Positions 44,911-52,944 of a stretch of 57,144 nt of DNA are shown piece after piece. Source of the DNA: Gemmatimonadaceae bacterium (lineage in GTDB: Bacteria > Gemmatimonadota > Gemmatimonadetes > Gemmatimonadales > Gemmatimonadaceae). The notes under the pieces were generated by a model that saw only the letters and a list, made by a program, of their open reading frames with translations, ran no database searches and had not been told where the DNA came from. The stretch covers positions 1 to 57,144 of the forward strand of contig JANYIN010000182.1 in assembly GCA_025362035.1 (NCBI GenBank). Direction: 5' to 3'. Positions within the stretch are counted from its first letter, which is position 1. The number at the start of each line of letters is the position of its first letter. Both the position numbers and the translations under genes were made by a program.

Positions 44911-46853
44911 CTGCACCGCTGGGCAGGGTCGTCGCCACCGAGCGCCGCCCGAATACGCCGCACGAGTTCCACTTCTGGACCGCGCTGGATTCCCCCGTGG
45001 GCATCGGGACAATCGTGCGTGTGGACGGGCGGGATGCTGTGAACGGCGTCATCCCGCACGTGTACGGCATCGTCACCGAGGGATTCAGCTGGACGGATCT
45101 CGCGACGCCGCTTCACGACGTGATGGGACACGACGGCCAGCCTGGCAGTCAGGTCGCTGTCACGGACCGTGCGGAAATCAGGCTCTACACTGCGGCGGTG
45201 CTGCGCCACATTCCGGAAGAGCCGTTGCAGCCGGTGCCAATGGGCGCCGTCTTCCTCGCCGACGAGGCGGATGTGCACGTCGCGCTACGCATGGACGGCT
45301 ATCTCAAGGAAGGGTCGCGTACGGGCATCCCCGTGGGGGTGTATCGCGCCGGAGGAACGGACGCACCGATCTACCTGGACGCGGACTTCCTGCTCGGCCC
45401 CGAGGCGGCGCATCTCAACATCACCGGCGTCTCCGGACTCGCCACGAAGACCAGCGCCGTAGAGTGGCTGCTCCAGTCCATCTTCACGCACTTCCCCGCG
45501 CAGAAGGGCAGTATCGCGGCGGTCTGCTTCAACGTGAAGGGGCCGGACCTCTGCTTCCTGGATCAGCCGGGCGTGATCGACGACGCGGACCGCGCGCTCT
45601 ACGATCAATGCGCCGTGCCCGCCGAACCGTTCTCGGACGTTCGGTACTTCGCGCCGTACAAGTCCGACGGCGTGTCGCTGAACACGCTTCGCAGCAACGA
45701 GGCGCTGCTGGACAACGTCACCTCGCTCACCTGGGGGCTGCGCGAGGTGCTGCAATACGCGGAGGTGTTGCTGAACAAGGACGACATCGACGCGAAGGCC
45801 GATGCGCTCATCGACTTCATCAAGGAGAACGTCCTCGACAAGCGGTTCACGGATCCCATGCTCGACCGACCGCACACGGTGGCGTCGTTCGCCGATCTGG
45901 ACGCGTGGTTCAAGGACGTACTCCGCGCGCTGGAAAAGAAGGACGACCAGAGTTGGCGCACGCACCACGTGGCGACGATCAGGAAAGTGCGGAACCGGCT
46001 CTCCAACATCTCGTTGCGCTGCAAGGGGCTCGTCGCCGACGACGGTGCCACCAGCGACCTCCCGTTCGGGAGCTTTTCCGACCGCACGGTGTATGTCATC
46101 GACGTCGCCGGACTCGAAGAAGACGCGCAGGACCTGGTCTTCGCGCGCGTGGTGACCAAGCTGCGCGAGCATCTCGAAAAGCGCGATCTGGGTGTCCAGC
46201 ACGTCGTCGTCTTCGTGGACGAGCTGAACAAGTACGCACCGGGCGATGGGCCGGAGACGTACGTCCGCAAGATGCTGCTCGACATCGCGGAGCGGGGCCG
46301 GTACCTGGGGCTGGTGCTTTTCGCGGCGCAACAGTTCCGCTCGCAGGTGCATCGTCGGGTGGTGGGCAACTCTGGCACGGCGCTGTACGGGCGAATGGAC
46401 GGCGACGAACTCGCGACGCCGGGTTACGCGGTACTCAGCCCGGCAATCAAGACCAAGCTCGCCACGTTGGAGAAGGGACAGTTGATGGTCCGTCACCCGC
46501 ATTTCACTCAACCGATCTTCGTGCGCTTTCCGCGCCCCGCCGTAATGCGCGGGCGCGATGGCGTGAGCCAGTACCCGCAGGCCGCCGCGCCGACGCTGCA
46601 CGCTGCCGTGCTTCGCACGCTGCGTGTGCTCGATCCGGCACTCACGCTCGGCTGGCTGGAAGACGTGACCAGGCTCGCCACCGACGAGGAAATCCTCCGG
46701 GCGCGCAATGCGATGGTGCGCGAACGGCCCAACGATGTTCGCAGAGCGTTCGCATCGCACTTCCGCGCGTCGGTCGCGCCTCGCTCCGCCACGCGGGCGC
46801 CTACGCCGGCGCCGCTGCCGGCCCTGCCGTCCGACGACCCGTACGGGTTCTGA
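44907..46853 (+). CDS. HerA-like DNA translocase ATPase
   Basis: The 648-residue product resembles HerA, a hexameric motor working with NurA. Walker B is VVFVDELN (Asp438-Glu439). The P-loop region is GVSGLATKTS (174-183), with one extra residue and Thr where Gly precedes Lys181, atypical but in the right place. The N-terminus may form the HAS barrel. Arg-rich IRKVRNRLS is typical. AAAGGA lies 3 nt before the ATG. The gene is next to the NurA-like gene. Confidence 0.8.
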   Translation: MTAPLGRVVATERRPNTPHEFHFWTALDSPVGIGTIVRVDGRDAVNGVIPHVYGIVTEGFSWTDLATPLHDVMGHDGQPGSQVAVTDRAEIRLYTAAVLRHIPEEPLQPVPMGAVFLADEADVHVALRMDGYLKEGSRTGIPVGVYRAGGTDAPIYLDADFLLGPEAAHLNITGVSGLATKTSAVEWLLQSIFTHFPAQKGSIAAVCFNVKGPDLCFLDQPGVIDDADRALYDQCAVPAEPFSDVRYFAPYKSDGVSLNTLRSNEALLDNVTSLTWGLREVLQYAEVLLNKDDIDAKADALIDFIKENVLDKRFTDPMLDRPHTVASFADLDAWFKDVLRALEKKDDQSWRTHHVATIRKVRNRLSNISLRCKGLVADDGATSDLPFGSFSDRTVYVIDVAGLEEDAQDLVFARVVTKLREHLEKRDLGVQHVVVFVDELNKYAPGDGPETYVRKMLLDIAERGRYLGLVLFAAQQFRSQVHRRVVGNSGTALYGRMDGDELATPGYAVLSPAIKTKLATLEKGQLMVRHPHFTQPIFVRFPRPAVMRGRDGVSQYPQAAAPTLHAAVLRTLRVLDPALTLGWLEDVTRLATDEEILRARNAMVRERPNDVRRAFASHFRASVAPRSATRAPTPAPLPALPSDDPYGF

Positions 46854-46857
46854 GCCG

Positions 46858-47733
46858 ATGCGCGTCATGGTGCGCTCCTGGTTCCAGAAGGTGTTTCCGC
46901 GCGGGGTGGCGGCTCAAGGTGCCCTGGTCTGGTGCGTCATGCTGCCGCGCGCACTCCCCGCGCAGCACGAAGCCGCCATCGTCCTGCGTCTCAGTCCCCG
47001 CTTGGGGGACACGCTGCACACGTGGCTCGATCAGCAGATGGAAGTCAGCGCCAGCACCCCAGGAGGATTGTCCGCGCCGCCCCGAAACGTGACGACCTCC
47101 ATGACCATCCGCTCGCGCACCATCGTGCAGTCCGTGCAGTCCACCAGCGCCATCGTGCTCACCCTTGTGGACTCGGCGCGCGTGTCGAGCACCGATACCC
47201 ACGCCGCGGCACAGGCCACGCAAACCCAGCGGATGCTCGAGGGGCAGCAGCTGATGTTGCAAATTGGAGCCGACGGGAGCGTGGAGAGTGTGCGGAGTGC
47301 CCGCGCGGCGGCGATGTCGCCCGAGGCGATGCCGTCGCTGGCGTCCATGCCGGCAATTTTTCCGGGCCGGGCCGTCAAGGTGGGAGAAGAGTGGACGCGA
47401 GAAATGCCACTCCCCGCGGGCGGCCACTTCGGTGCGAGTGGCTCCGGGCACGCTCGCGCGGTCTTTCATCTGGATTCCATCCGTCGCAGCGGCGCGGTGG
47501 CGTATGTATCCATGAGAGGCGTGATCGTGCCGGACAGCGCGCGTCAAGGCGTGGAATTAAGTGGCTCCATCGGGGGCACAATGCAGCTGGACCGCGTGCG
47601 TGGATGGATGACGGACTCACGCTTCGTGGTGTTGGTGCGTTCCATCGTCCGGCCGCCACTGGAAACCGGAATGATGCCGATGCAGTTCATCACACGGGTC
47701 ACCCAGCGGTTGCGCACCATGGACAAGCGCTGA
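46858..47733 (+). CDS. Exported protein of unknown function
   Basis: The 291-residue product has a signal peptide (basic start, hydrophobic stretch, cleavage near LPRALPAQ). The mature part is beta-rich with SMTIRSRTIVQSVQST and VGEEWTREMPLPAGG. I recognise no family with confidence. It starts 4 nt after the herA stop and lies in the middle of a DNA-repair cluster, although an exported protein has no obvious role there. The longer frame from 46708 overlaps herA and is rejected. Confidence 0.7.
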   Translation: MRVMVRSWFQKVFPRGVAAQGALVWCVMLPRALPAQHEAAIVLRLSPRLGDTLHTWLDQQMEVSASTPGGLSAPPRNVTTSMTIRSRTIVQSVQSTSAIVLTLVDSARVSSTDTHAAAQATQTQRMLEGQQLMLQIGADGSVESVRSARAAAMSPEAMPSLASMPAIFPGRAVKVGEEWTREMPLPAGGHFGASGSGHARAVFHLDSIRRSGAVAYVSMRGVIVPDSARQGVELSGSIGGTMQLDRVRGWMTDSRFVVLVRSIVRPPLETGMMPMQFITRVTQRLRTMDKR

Positions 47734-47835
47734 ACTACGGCTAGACTCTAAAATGTGTGTGGAGAGGCAACTCCCGTCATCACAACCGGTTAGCGTCGCC
47801 GCGCCGCATGTTTTTCGCTCTCGCCACGTAAAGTC

Positions 47836-49035
47836 CTGAAACTCGTCCATCTCTCCGATATCCACCTGGGATTCCGCCAGTACCAGCGGATGACGCCGCG
47901 TGGAATGAATCAGCGTGAAGCCGACGTCGCACAGGCCTTCACGCGCGCGTTGGAAAAGGTGGCGGAGCTCGCGCCGGACGTGGTGCTCATCGCGGGTGAC
48001 GTGTTCCACCAGGTGCGCCCGCCCAACGCCGCCATCCTGCTCGCGCACCGCCAGTTCGCGCGCCTGCGCGCCGCCCTGCCGAATGCAGAGATCATCATGG
48101 TCGCGGGCAACCACGACAACCCGCGCTCGAGCGATACGCTCGGAATCCTGCGACTCTTCACGCCGCTCGGCTTTCACGTGGTGGATGCCGACGCGCAATC
48201 GCTGGACTTTCCACAGCTCGACCTGACCGTGCTTGGCGTCGCGATGAACCAGCATCCGATTCCCCGGCTGGTGCCGCCAGGCACGCGCCGGTGGAACGTG
48301 TTGGTGTTGCACGGCGCGGTGGAGGGAATGCTCGGCCCGTACTCCGCGTCCGACGAGCTGTGGACGGATGAGACGTCGCAGGAGGACATCCACGCCGACG
48401 AGTGGGACTACGTGGCGCTCGGCCACTACCACGTGTTCCGCCAACTCGCGCCCAATCAGTTCTACAGCGGAGCGATCGAGTACACCACTAACAACACGTG
48501 GAGCGAGAAAGCCGAGGAGGCGGCCACGGGTGTGCCAGGCAAGGGCATCGTCGAGTACGACCTGGAGCGGCGCGAGCGCGTGTTCCACAAGGTAGAGCTC
48601 TCGCGGGAATTCGTGGACCTGCCGACCATCAGCGCGCGCGGTCTCACGGATGCGGAGGTCAACGCGAGCATTCAGAACGTGGTCGACGCGTGGCCCGGCG
48701 GGATCGACGACAAGGTGGTGCGGCTGGTGGTGCGCGATCTGCCCAGGCATGTGCTCCGACAGCTCGACCATCGCATGCTGCGGGATCTGCGGCGACGGGC
48801 GCTGCACTTCCACCTGGACGCGCGCCGGCCGGACATCATCTCGCGCTCCTCCGCTCAGGGCGGGCCTGGCCGACGCCCGTCACTCGCGGACTTCGTTCGC
48901 GACAAGCTGCGTGAGCGCGTGCTGCCACCCGACGTCGATCGCGACGCGCTCGTCGATCTGGGCCTGCGCTATCTGAAGGACGCCGAAGACCGCGAGGACG
49001 CGTCCGCCGCAGTGCCAGGCAGCGGCGAGCTGTAG
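47836..49035 (+). CDS. sbcD: SbcD-like (Mre11-family) nuclease
   Basis: SbcD/Mre11 is the Mn-dependent nuclease of the SbcCD complex. Visible motifs are LVHLSDIHLG, LIAGDVFHQ, GNHDNPRS, VLHGAVEG and ALGHYHV. The first motif needs a start before 47890, but no in-frame ATG, GTG or TTG is present; the only near-cognate is CTG at 47836. Alternatively, one T removed from the T5 run at 47811-47815 would put the ATG at 47808 in frame. It is directly upstream of sbcC (TAG then ATG). About 399 residues from the CTG. Confidence 0.88.
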   Translation: MKLVHLSDIHLGFRQYQRMTPRGMNQREADVAQAFTRALEKVAELAPDVVLIAGDVFHQVRPPNAAILLAHRQFARLRAALPNAEIIMVAGNHDNPRSSDTLGILRLFTPLGFHVVDADAQSLDFPQLDLTVLGVAMNQHPIPRLVPPGTRRWNVLVLHGAVEGMLGPYSASDELWTDETSQEDIHADEWDYVALGHYHVFRQLAPNQFYSGAIEYTTNNTWSEKAEEAATGVPGKGIVEYDLERRERVFHKVELSREFVDLPTISARGLTDAEVNASIQNVVDAWPGGIDDKVVRLVVRDLPRHVLRQLDHRMLRDLRRRALHFHLDARRPDIISRSSAQGGPGRRPSLADFVRDKLRERVLPPDVDRDALVDLGLRYLKDAEDREDASAAVPGSGEL

Positions 49036-51486
49036 ATGCGCCTGAACAGCCTGCGCCTTCAGAACTTCAGGCAGCACGTCGACAGCTACATCACTTTCGA
49101 CGTCGGTCTCACGGGTATCATCGGTGAGAACGGATCGGGCAAGTCCACGATCCTCGAAGCCATTGCCTGGGCGCTGTACGGACAGGATGCCGCGCGCGGC
49201 AAGAAGGAGACGATCCGGTCGCTGCGTGCGGGACCTGGCGCGCGCGTGAAGGTAGAACTCGACTTCGAGCTGGGCGGCCACCGGTATCGCGTCGAGCGTG
49301 GACTCACATCCGCGGAGTTGTACCTGGACGGGTCGGATGCTCCGCTCGCGAATTCGTTGACGAGCGTCACCGAGGTGCTGCGCCGCCGACTGGGCATGAG
49401 CCGCGAAGAGTTCTTCAACACGTACTTCACGGGCCAGAAGGAGCTCGACGTCATGGCGTCGATGGCTCCCGCGGAGCGTGCTCAATTCCTGAGTCGCGTG
49501 CTCGGGTACGAACGGTTGCGCGTGGCGCAGCGACTGGTGAAGGACCGGTCGCGCATCGTCGCCGCTGAAGCGGTCGGACTCCGCCTCGCCCTGCCGGATG
49601 CCGCGCACGTAGAGCGCGTGCTCGCCGACGCCAGCCAGCGGCTTGCGCAGGCAAACGAACGGGCCGGTACCAGCGCGCTGTGGCGCGGGCGCGCCGTGGC
49701 CGACATGGCGGCCATCAGTCCGCGCTGGCTCGCCGCACAGCAGGAACGCGATCAGCTACAGGAGGCGCTGTCGGAGCTGCGCGTGGCCGAGAGCGAAGCC
49801 GCCGGCTACGCGCGCGACGTGGAGCGCATCAGTCGTGATCTGGCCGAAGTCGTCGCGGCGGACGACGAGTTGCAGCGGCTCGCCGAAGAACTGCGGCCAT
49901 TGGCCACGCTGAGCGAGGAGCTCGCGACGCTTGACCGCCTGGCGCAGAACGAGGGACGGCGGCAGGCGCTGCTCGATACGGAGCGCGCGCTCGAGGAGGA
50001 GGTGGCACGGCTGCGCGAACGCCGGGCAAAAATCGAAACGGCGCCGGCGCTCGAGGAAGGCGTGACGCTGGAGTTGGAAGCGATGCGCGGTATGTTGGAT
50101 CTGGTCGAGGGCGAGCTCGAAGCGAAGCGCACGGAGTGGGTCCGTGACCGGCAGGAGGCGGAAACCAAGCGTGCCGCCCTGCGCGAGCAGTACACCGAAG
50201 TGAAAGAGCATCGCGAGCGCCTCATCGCGGCCGGTGAGGATGGCGAGTGCCCCACGTGCGAGCGGCCGCTGCACGATCACTACCGCACCGTGCTGGATCA
50301 TCTCGACGAGCAGATGGACAACCTCGTCGCCGACGGCAAGTACTTCAATTCGCGCATCGAACAGCTCGACGAGATGCCAGTCGAAGTGCGGGAACTCGAT
50401 GAGCGCCGGCGCACCACGTTCGAGGACGTGGACAGGCTCATGCGCCGCTTGGCCAAAGTGCAGCTCGCCGTGCAGGAGCTGACGGGCATGATGCGCGAGC
50501 TCGTGACCCGCGAGCACCGCCTGGCGCAGGTGCGTGCGGACCGCGAATCCATTTCCGGCCACTACGACGCGCTTCGTCACACCGCCGCGCGCCGGGAACT
50601 GGAGCGTCTTCGCCCCATGGACGCGCGCGCCACGCGGCTGGCCACCCAGATCGAGCGTCTGCCCGTCCTGGAATCAGAGCGCGACCGCGCCGCCGCCGGC
50701 TTGTCGAACGCGCAGAACCGCGTCGCCATCCTCTCGGCGCGGCGTGACGTGTTGTCGTTCTCCGAGCAGACCTATGCCGAACTGCGCCAACAGCACGATG
50801 CCGCGGCCGCCGAACTCCGCGCGGCGGAGCTCGATGCCGTGGCGGCAACGGGAGAGGCCTCCGCCGCGCAGGCCGCGGTGACGCGCGCGCAGCTCACCCT
50901 CGAGGATCTCACGCGCGTACGCGGCCAGCTTGCCGCGCTCGATCGCCAGCGACGGCTGCACGACGAGCTCGATCGCGCGTTCACCGACCTCCGCACCGAT
51001 CTGAACGGACAGTTGCGCCCGGAAATGAGCGAGCTCGCGAGTGCATTCCTCACGGAGCTCACCGATGCGCGCTACGACGAGTTGGAACTGGACGACGGAT
51101 ACAACCTCACCGTCATCGAGGACGGCATTCCCAAGCCCGTGATCTCCGGCGGCGAAGAGGACATCGCGAATCTGTGCCTGCGCCTCGCGATCTCGCAGAT
51201 GATCGCGGAACGGGCGGGGCAGAGCTTCTCGCTGCTGGTCCTGGACGAGGTATTCGGCTCGCTGGATGAGGCGCGCCGAGCGAATGTGGTGGCGTTGCTG
51301 CGCGGACTGCAGGACCGGTTCGAGCAGGTCATTCTCATCACGCACGTGGAGCAGGTGCGCGAAGGGCTCGATCGCATCATCAGCGTGCGCTTCGACGAGG
51401 AGACCGGTACGTCGGTGGTGACGCAGGTCGGGCCCGGCGACCTCGAAGACAGCGCGCTGCTCGCGGTGGCGGAGGTGGATGCCTGA
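49036..51486 (+). CDS. sbcC: SbcC-like (Rad50-family) ATPase
   Basis: SbcC is the ATPase/coiled-coil partner of SbcD. The P-loop is GENGSGKST (residues 30-38). The zinc hook is CPTC (Cys405 and Cys408) in the middle of a long coiled coil. The C-terminal ABC signature is ISGGEEDIANLCLRLAIS, followed by the Walker B LLVLDEVFGSLD. The 816 residues are shorter than E. coli SbcC, closer to archaeal Rad50. The start follows sbcD's stop directly, and its stop overlaps the GNAT start (TGATG). Confidence 0.94.
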   Translation: MRLNSLRLQNFRQHVDSYITFDVGLTGIIGENGSGKSTILEAIAWALYGQDAARGKKETIRSLRAGPGARVKVELDFELGGHRYRVERGLTSAELYLDGSDAPLANSLTSVTEVLRRRLGMSREEFFNTYFTGQKELDVMASMAPAERAQFLSRVLGYERLRVAQRLVKDRSRIVAAEAVGLRLALPDAAHVERVLADASQRLAQANERAGTSALWRGRAVADMAAISPRWLAAQQERDQLQEALSELRVAESEAAGYARDVERISRDLAEVVAADDELQRLAEELRPLATLSEELATLDRLAQNEGRRQALLDTERALEEEVARLRERRAKIETAPALEEGVTLELEAMRGMLDLVEGELEAKRTEWVRDRQEAETKRAALREQYTEVKEHRERLIAAGEDGECPTCERPLHDHYRTVLDHLDEQMDNLVADGKYFNSRIEQLDEMPVEVRELDERRRTTFEDVDRLMRRLAKVQLAVQELTGMMRELVTREHRLAQVRADRESISGHYDALRHTAARRELERLRPMDARATRLATQIERLPVLESERDRAAAGLSNAQNRVAILSARRDVLSFSEQTYAELRQQHDAAAAELRAAELDAVAATGEASAAQAAVTRAQLTLEDLTRVRGQLAALDRQRRLHDELDRAFTDLRTDLNGQLRPEMSELASAFLTELTDARYDELELDDGYNLTVIEDGIPKPVISGGEEDIANLCLRLAISQMIAERAGQSFSLLVLDEVFGSLDEARRANVVALLRGLQDRFEQVILITHVEQVREGLDRIISVRFDEETGTSVVTQVGPGDLEDSALLAVAEVDA

Positions 51487-52460
51487 TGGCGAACTCTCGC
51501 AGCTGGCGCCCGCTCGCGCAGATCGAGGGCCCGTTCCGAGTCAGAACGGACGACATCACGGCGCTCAACGTCGTGTTCAGTGATTCGTTCTCGGAGCGCT
51601 ACCGGCGCGACGGCATGGTGGGCGTGCGTGTGCCGAACCTCAATCCGCAGGTGTGGCGTTACGCCATCCAGGACGCCGATGCCGGAGCGATGCTGTGGCG
51701 CGACGGGCGCGGCGACATCGCGGCGTTCAACATGGTGCATCACTCCGGAACCGAAGGGTGGATGGGGCCGCTCGCCGTGCGCACCGAGTATCAGGGGGGC
51801 GGCACGGGGAAAGAGGTCGTGGAGCGCGGTGTGGCGTGGCTGAAGGCCAAGGGGGCGAAGATCATCGGCCTGGAAACCATGCCGCGCACCATGGACAATA
51901 TCGGATTCTACTCCGGGCTCGGATTCAACCCCGGCAGGCTCACGATCACGCTCACGGTGGACGCGCAGAGCACGGATCGCGCGCCGGAACTACTGGGCCG
52001 ACTCGGGGCGCGCGATCGGGACGACGAGATGCTCGCCGCCCGCGCGCTCGTGGAGGTCGTCGCGCCGGGCTACGATTTCACGCGTGAGATCGAGCTGACG
52101 GACGCGCTGTCGCTGGGCGACACCGTGTTGTTGCACGAACGAGGGCGATTGGTGGGCTTTGCGCTCTGTCACACGGCGCCGCTGGTCGAGGGACGGACAC
52201 GTGAGGAGCTGCGGGTGCTGAAGCTCGTGCTTGCGGACGACGCGTCGCTCGACACGATGGTGCGGATGCTCTGCGACTTTGCCCGCCGGTCCGGGACGCG
52301 GCGCGTGGCCTTCAGGATCCAGGGCGAATACGGCGACATCTATCGCAGGCTCGTGGCGATGCGGGCGCGTGTGCGCTGGACGGACCTGCGGATGGCGCTC
52401 GAAGGCCACAGCGAGACGCGACCCGCGCAAGGCGTGCTGCTGTCGAACTGGGAGATCTGA
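51486..52460 (+). CDS. GNAT-family N-acetyltransferase
   Basis: The 324-residue product has the acetyl-CoA-binding motif VRTEYQGGGTGKEVVERG, preceded by MGPLAV, typical of a GNAT fold. The remaining C-terminal half may be a second, degenerate GNAT-like domain (DTVLLHERGRLVGFALCHTAP). The substrate is unknown. The start overlaps the sbcC stop (TGATG), so the gene is the last of the repair cluster, although its link with DNA repair is unproven. Confidence 0.82.
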   Translation: MANSRSWRPLAQIEGPFRVRTDDITALNVVFSDSFSERYRRDGMVGVRVPNLNPQVWRYAIQDADAGAMLWRDGRGDIAAFNMVHHSGTEGWMGPLAVRTEYQGGGTGKEVVERGVAWLKAKGAKIIGLETMPRTMDNIGFYSGLGFNPGRLTITLTVDAQSTDRAPELLGRLGARDRDDEMLAARALVEVVAPGYDFTREIELTDALSLGDTVLLHERGRLVGFALCHTAPLVEGRTREELRVLKLVLADDASLDTMVRMLCDFARRSGTRRVAFRIQGEYGDIYRRLVAMRARVRWTDLRMALEGHSETRPAQGVLLSNWEI

Positions 52461-52944
52461 GCGTCGGTCTGGATTTGCACCTCACCGTCGGTGCGCCTCC
52501 CTTCCGCGCGGGCACGGCAAAGGCGGCGGCCCGTACTGAAATAGGCAGCAACTGATCGGGCGCGTGCAACGACCGTTCGAACGTGCCCACCGAGCGCCCG
52601 GACGCGTGCAGCCTTCCCACGAGCGCATGGATCGCTGGCACGGCCCATAGGCACAGCGGGCACCGCGGGGCGCATTGCGCATCGGGCCCGACCGCCGCAT
52701 GACCGACGGCGCCGCCTCCCCGGACGGACGACTCGGCCGCCCGAACGAGTGAGGTGTCCAGGTGCACAGGTCAGGTGATCGCGCGTAGAACTGTGTCAAA
52801 TCGATGCACCGCCTCCGCCTCCGCGCGTACCAGTCCTGCAACACCCCATCGGTACCCGTCCGGCGCGTGAACGAGTCGGTGGCGTCGCGGTTCACCGCCG
52901 CCCAATATTCCTCTCCCACGCCGACGGAAACGGAGCGAACCACC
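52461..52944. other. Intergenic region, no supported gene
   Basis: No convincing gene is seen in these 484 nt. A minus-strand frame starting at GTG 52767 contains CPLCLWAVP, but it has no ribosome-binding site, runs into the GNAT gene antisense and shows no family pattern. The region should contain the promoter of the downstream phosphoesterase gene, which I could not locate. Confidence 0.5.
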
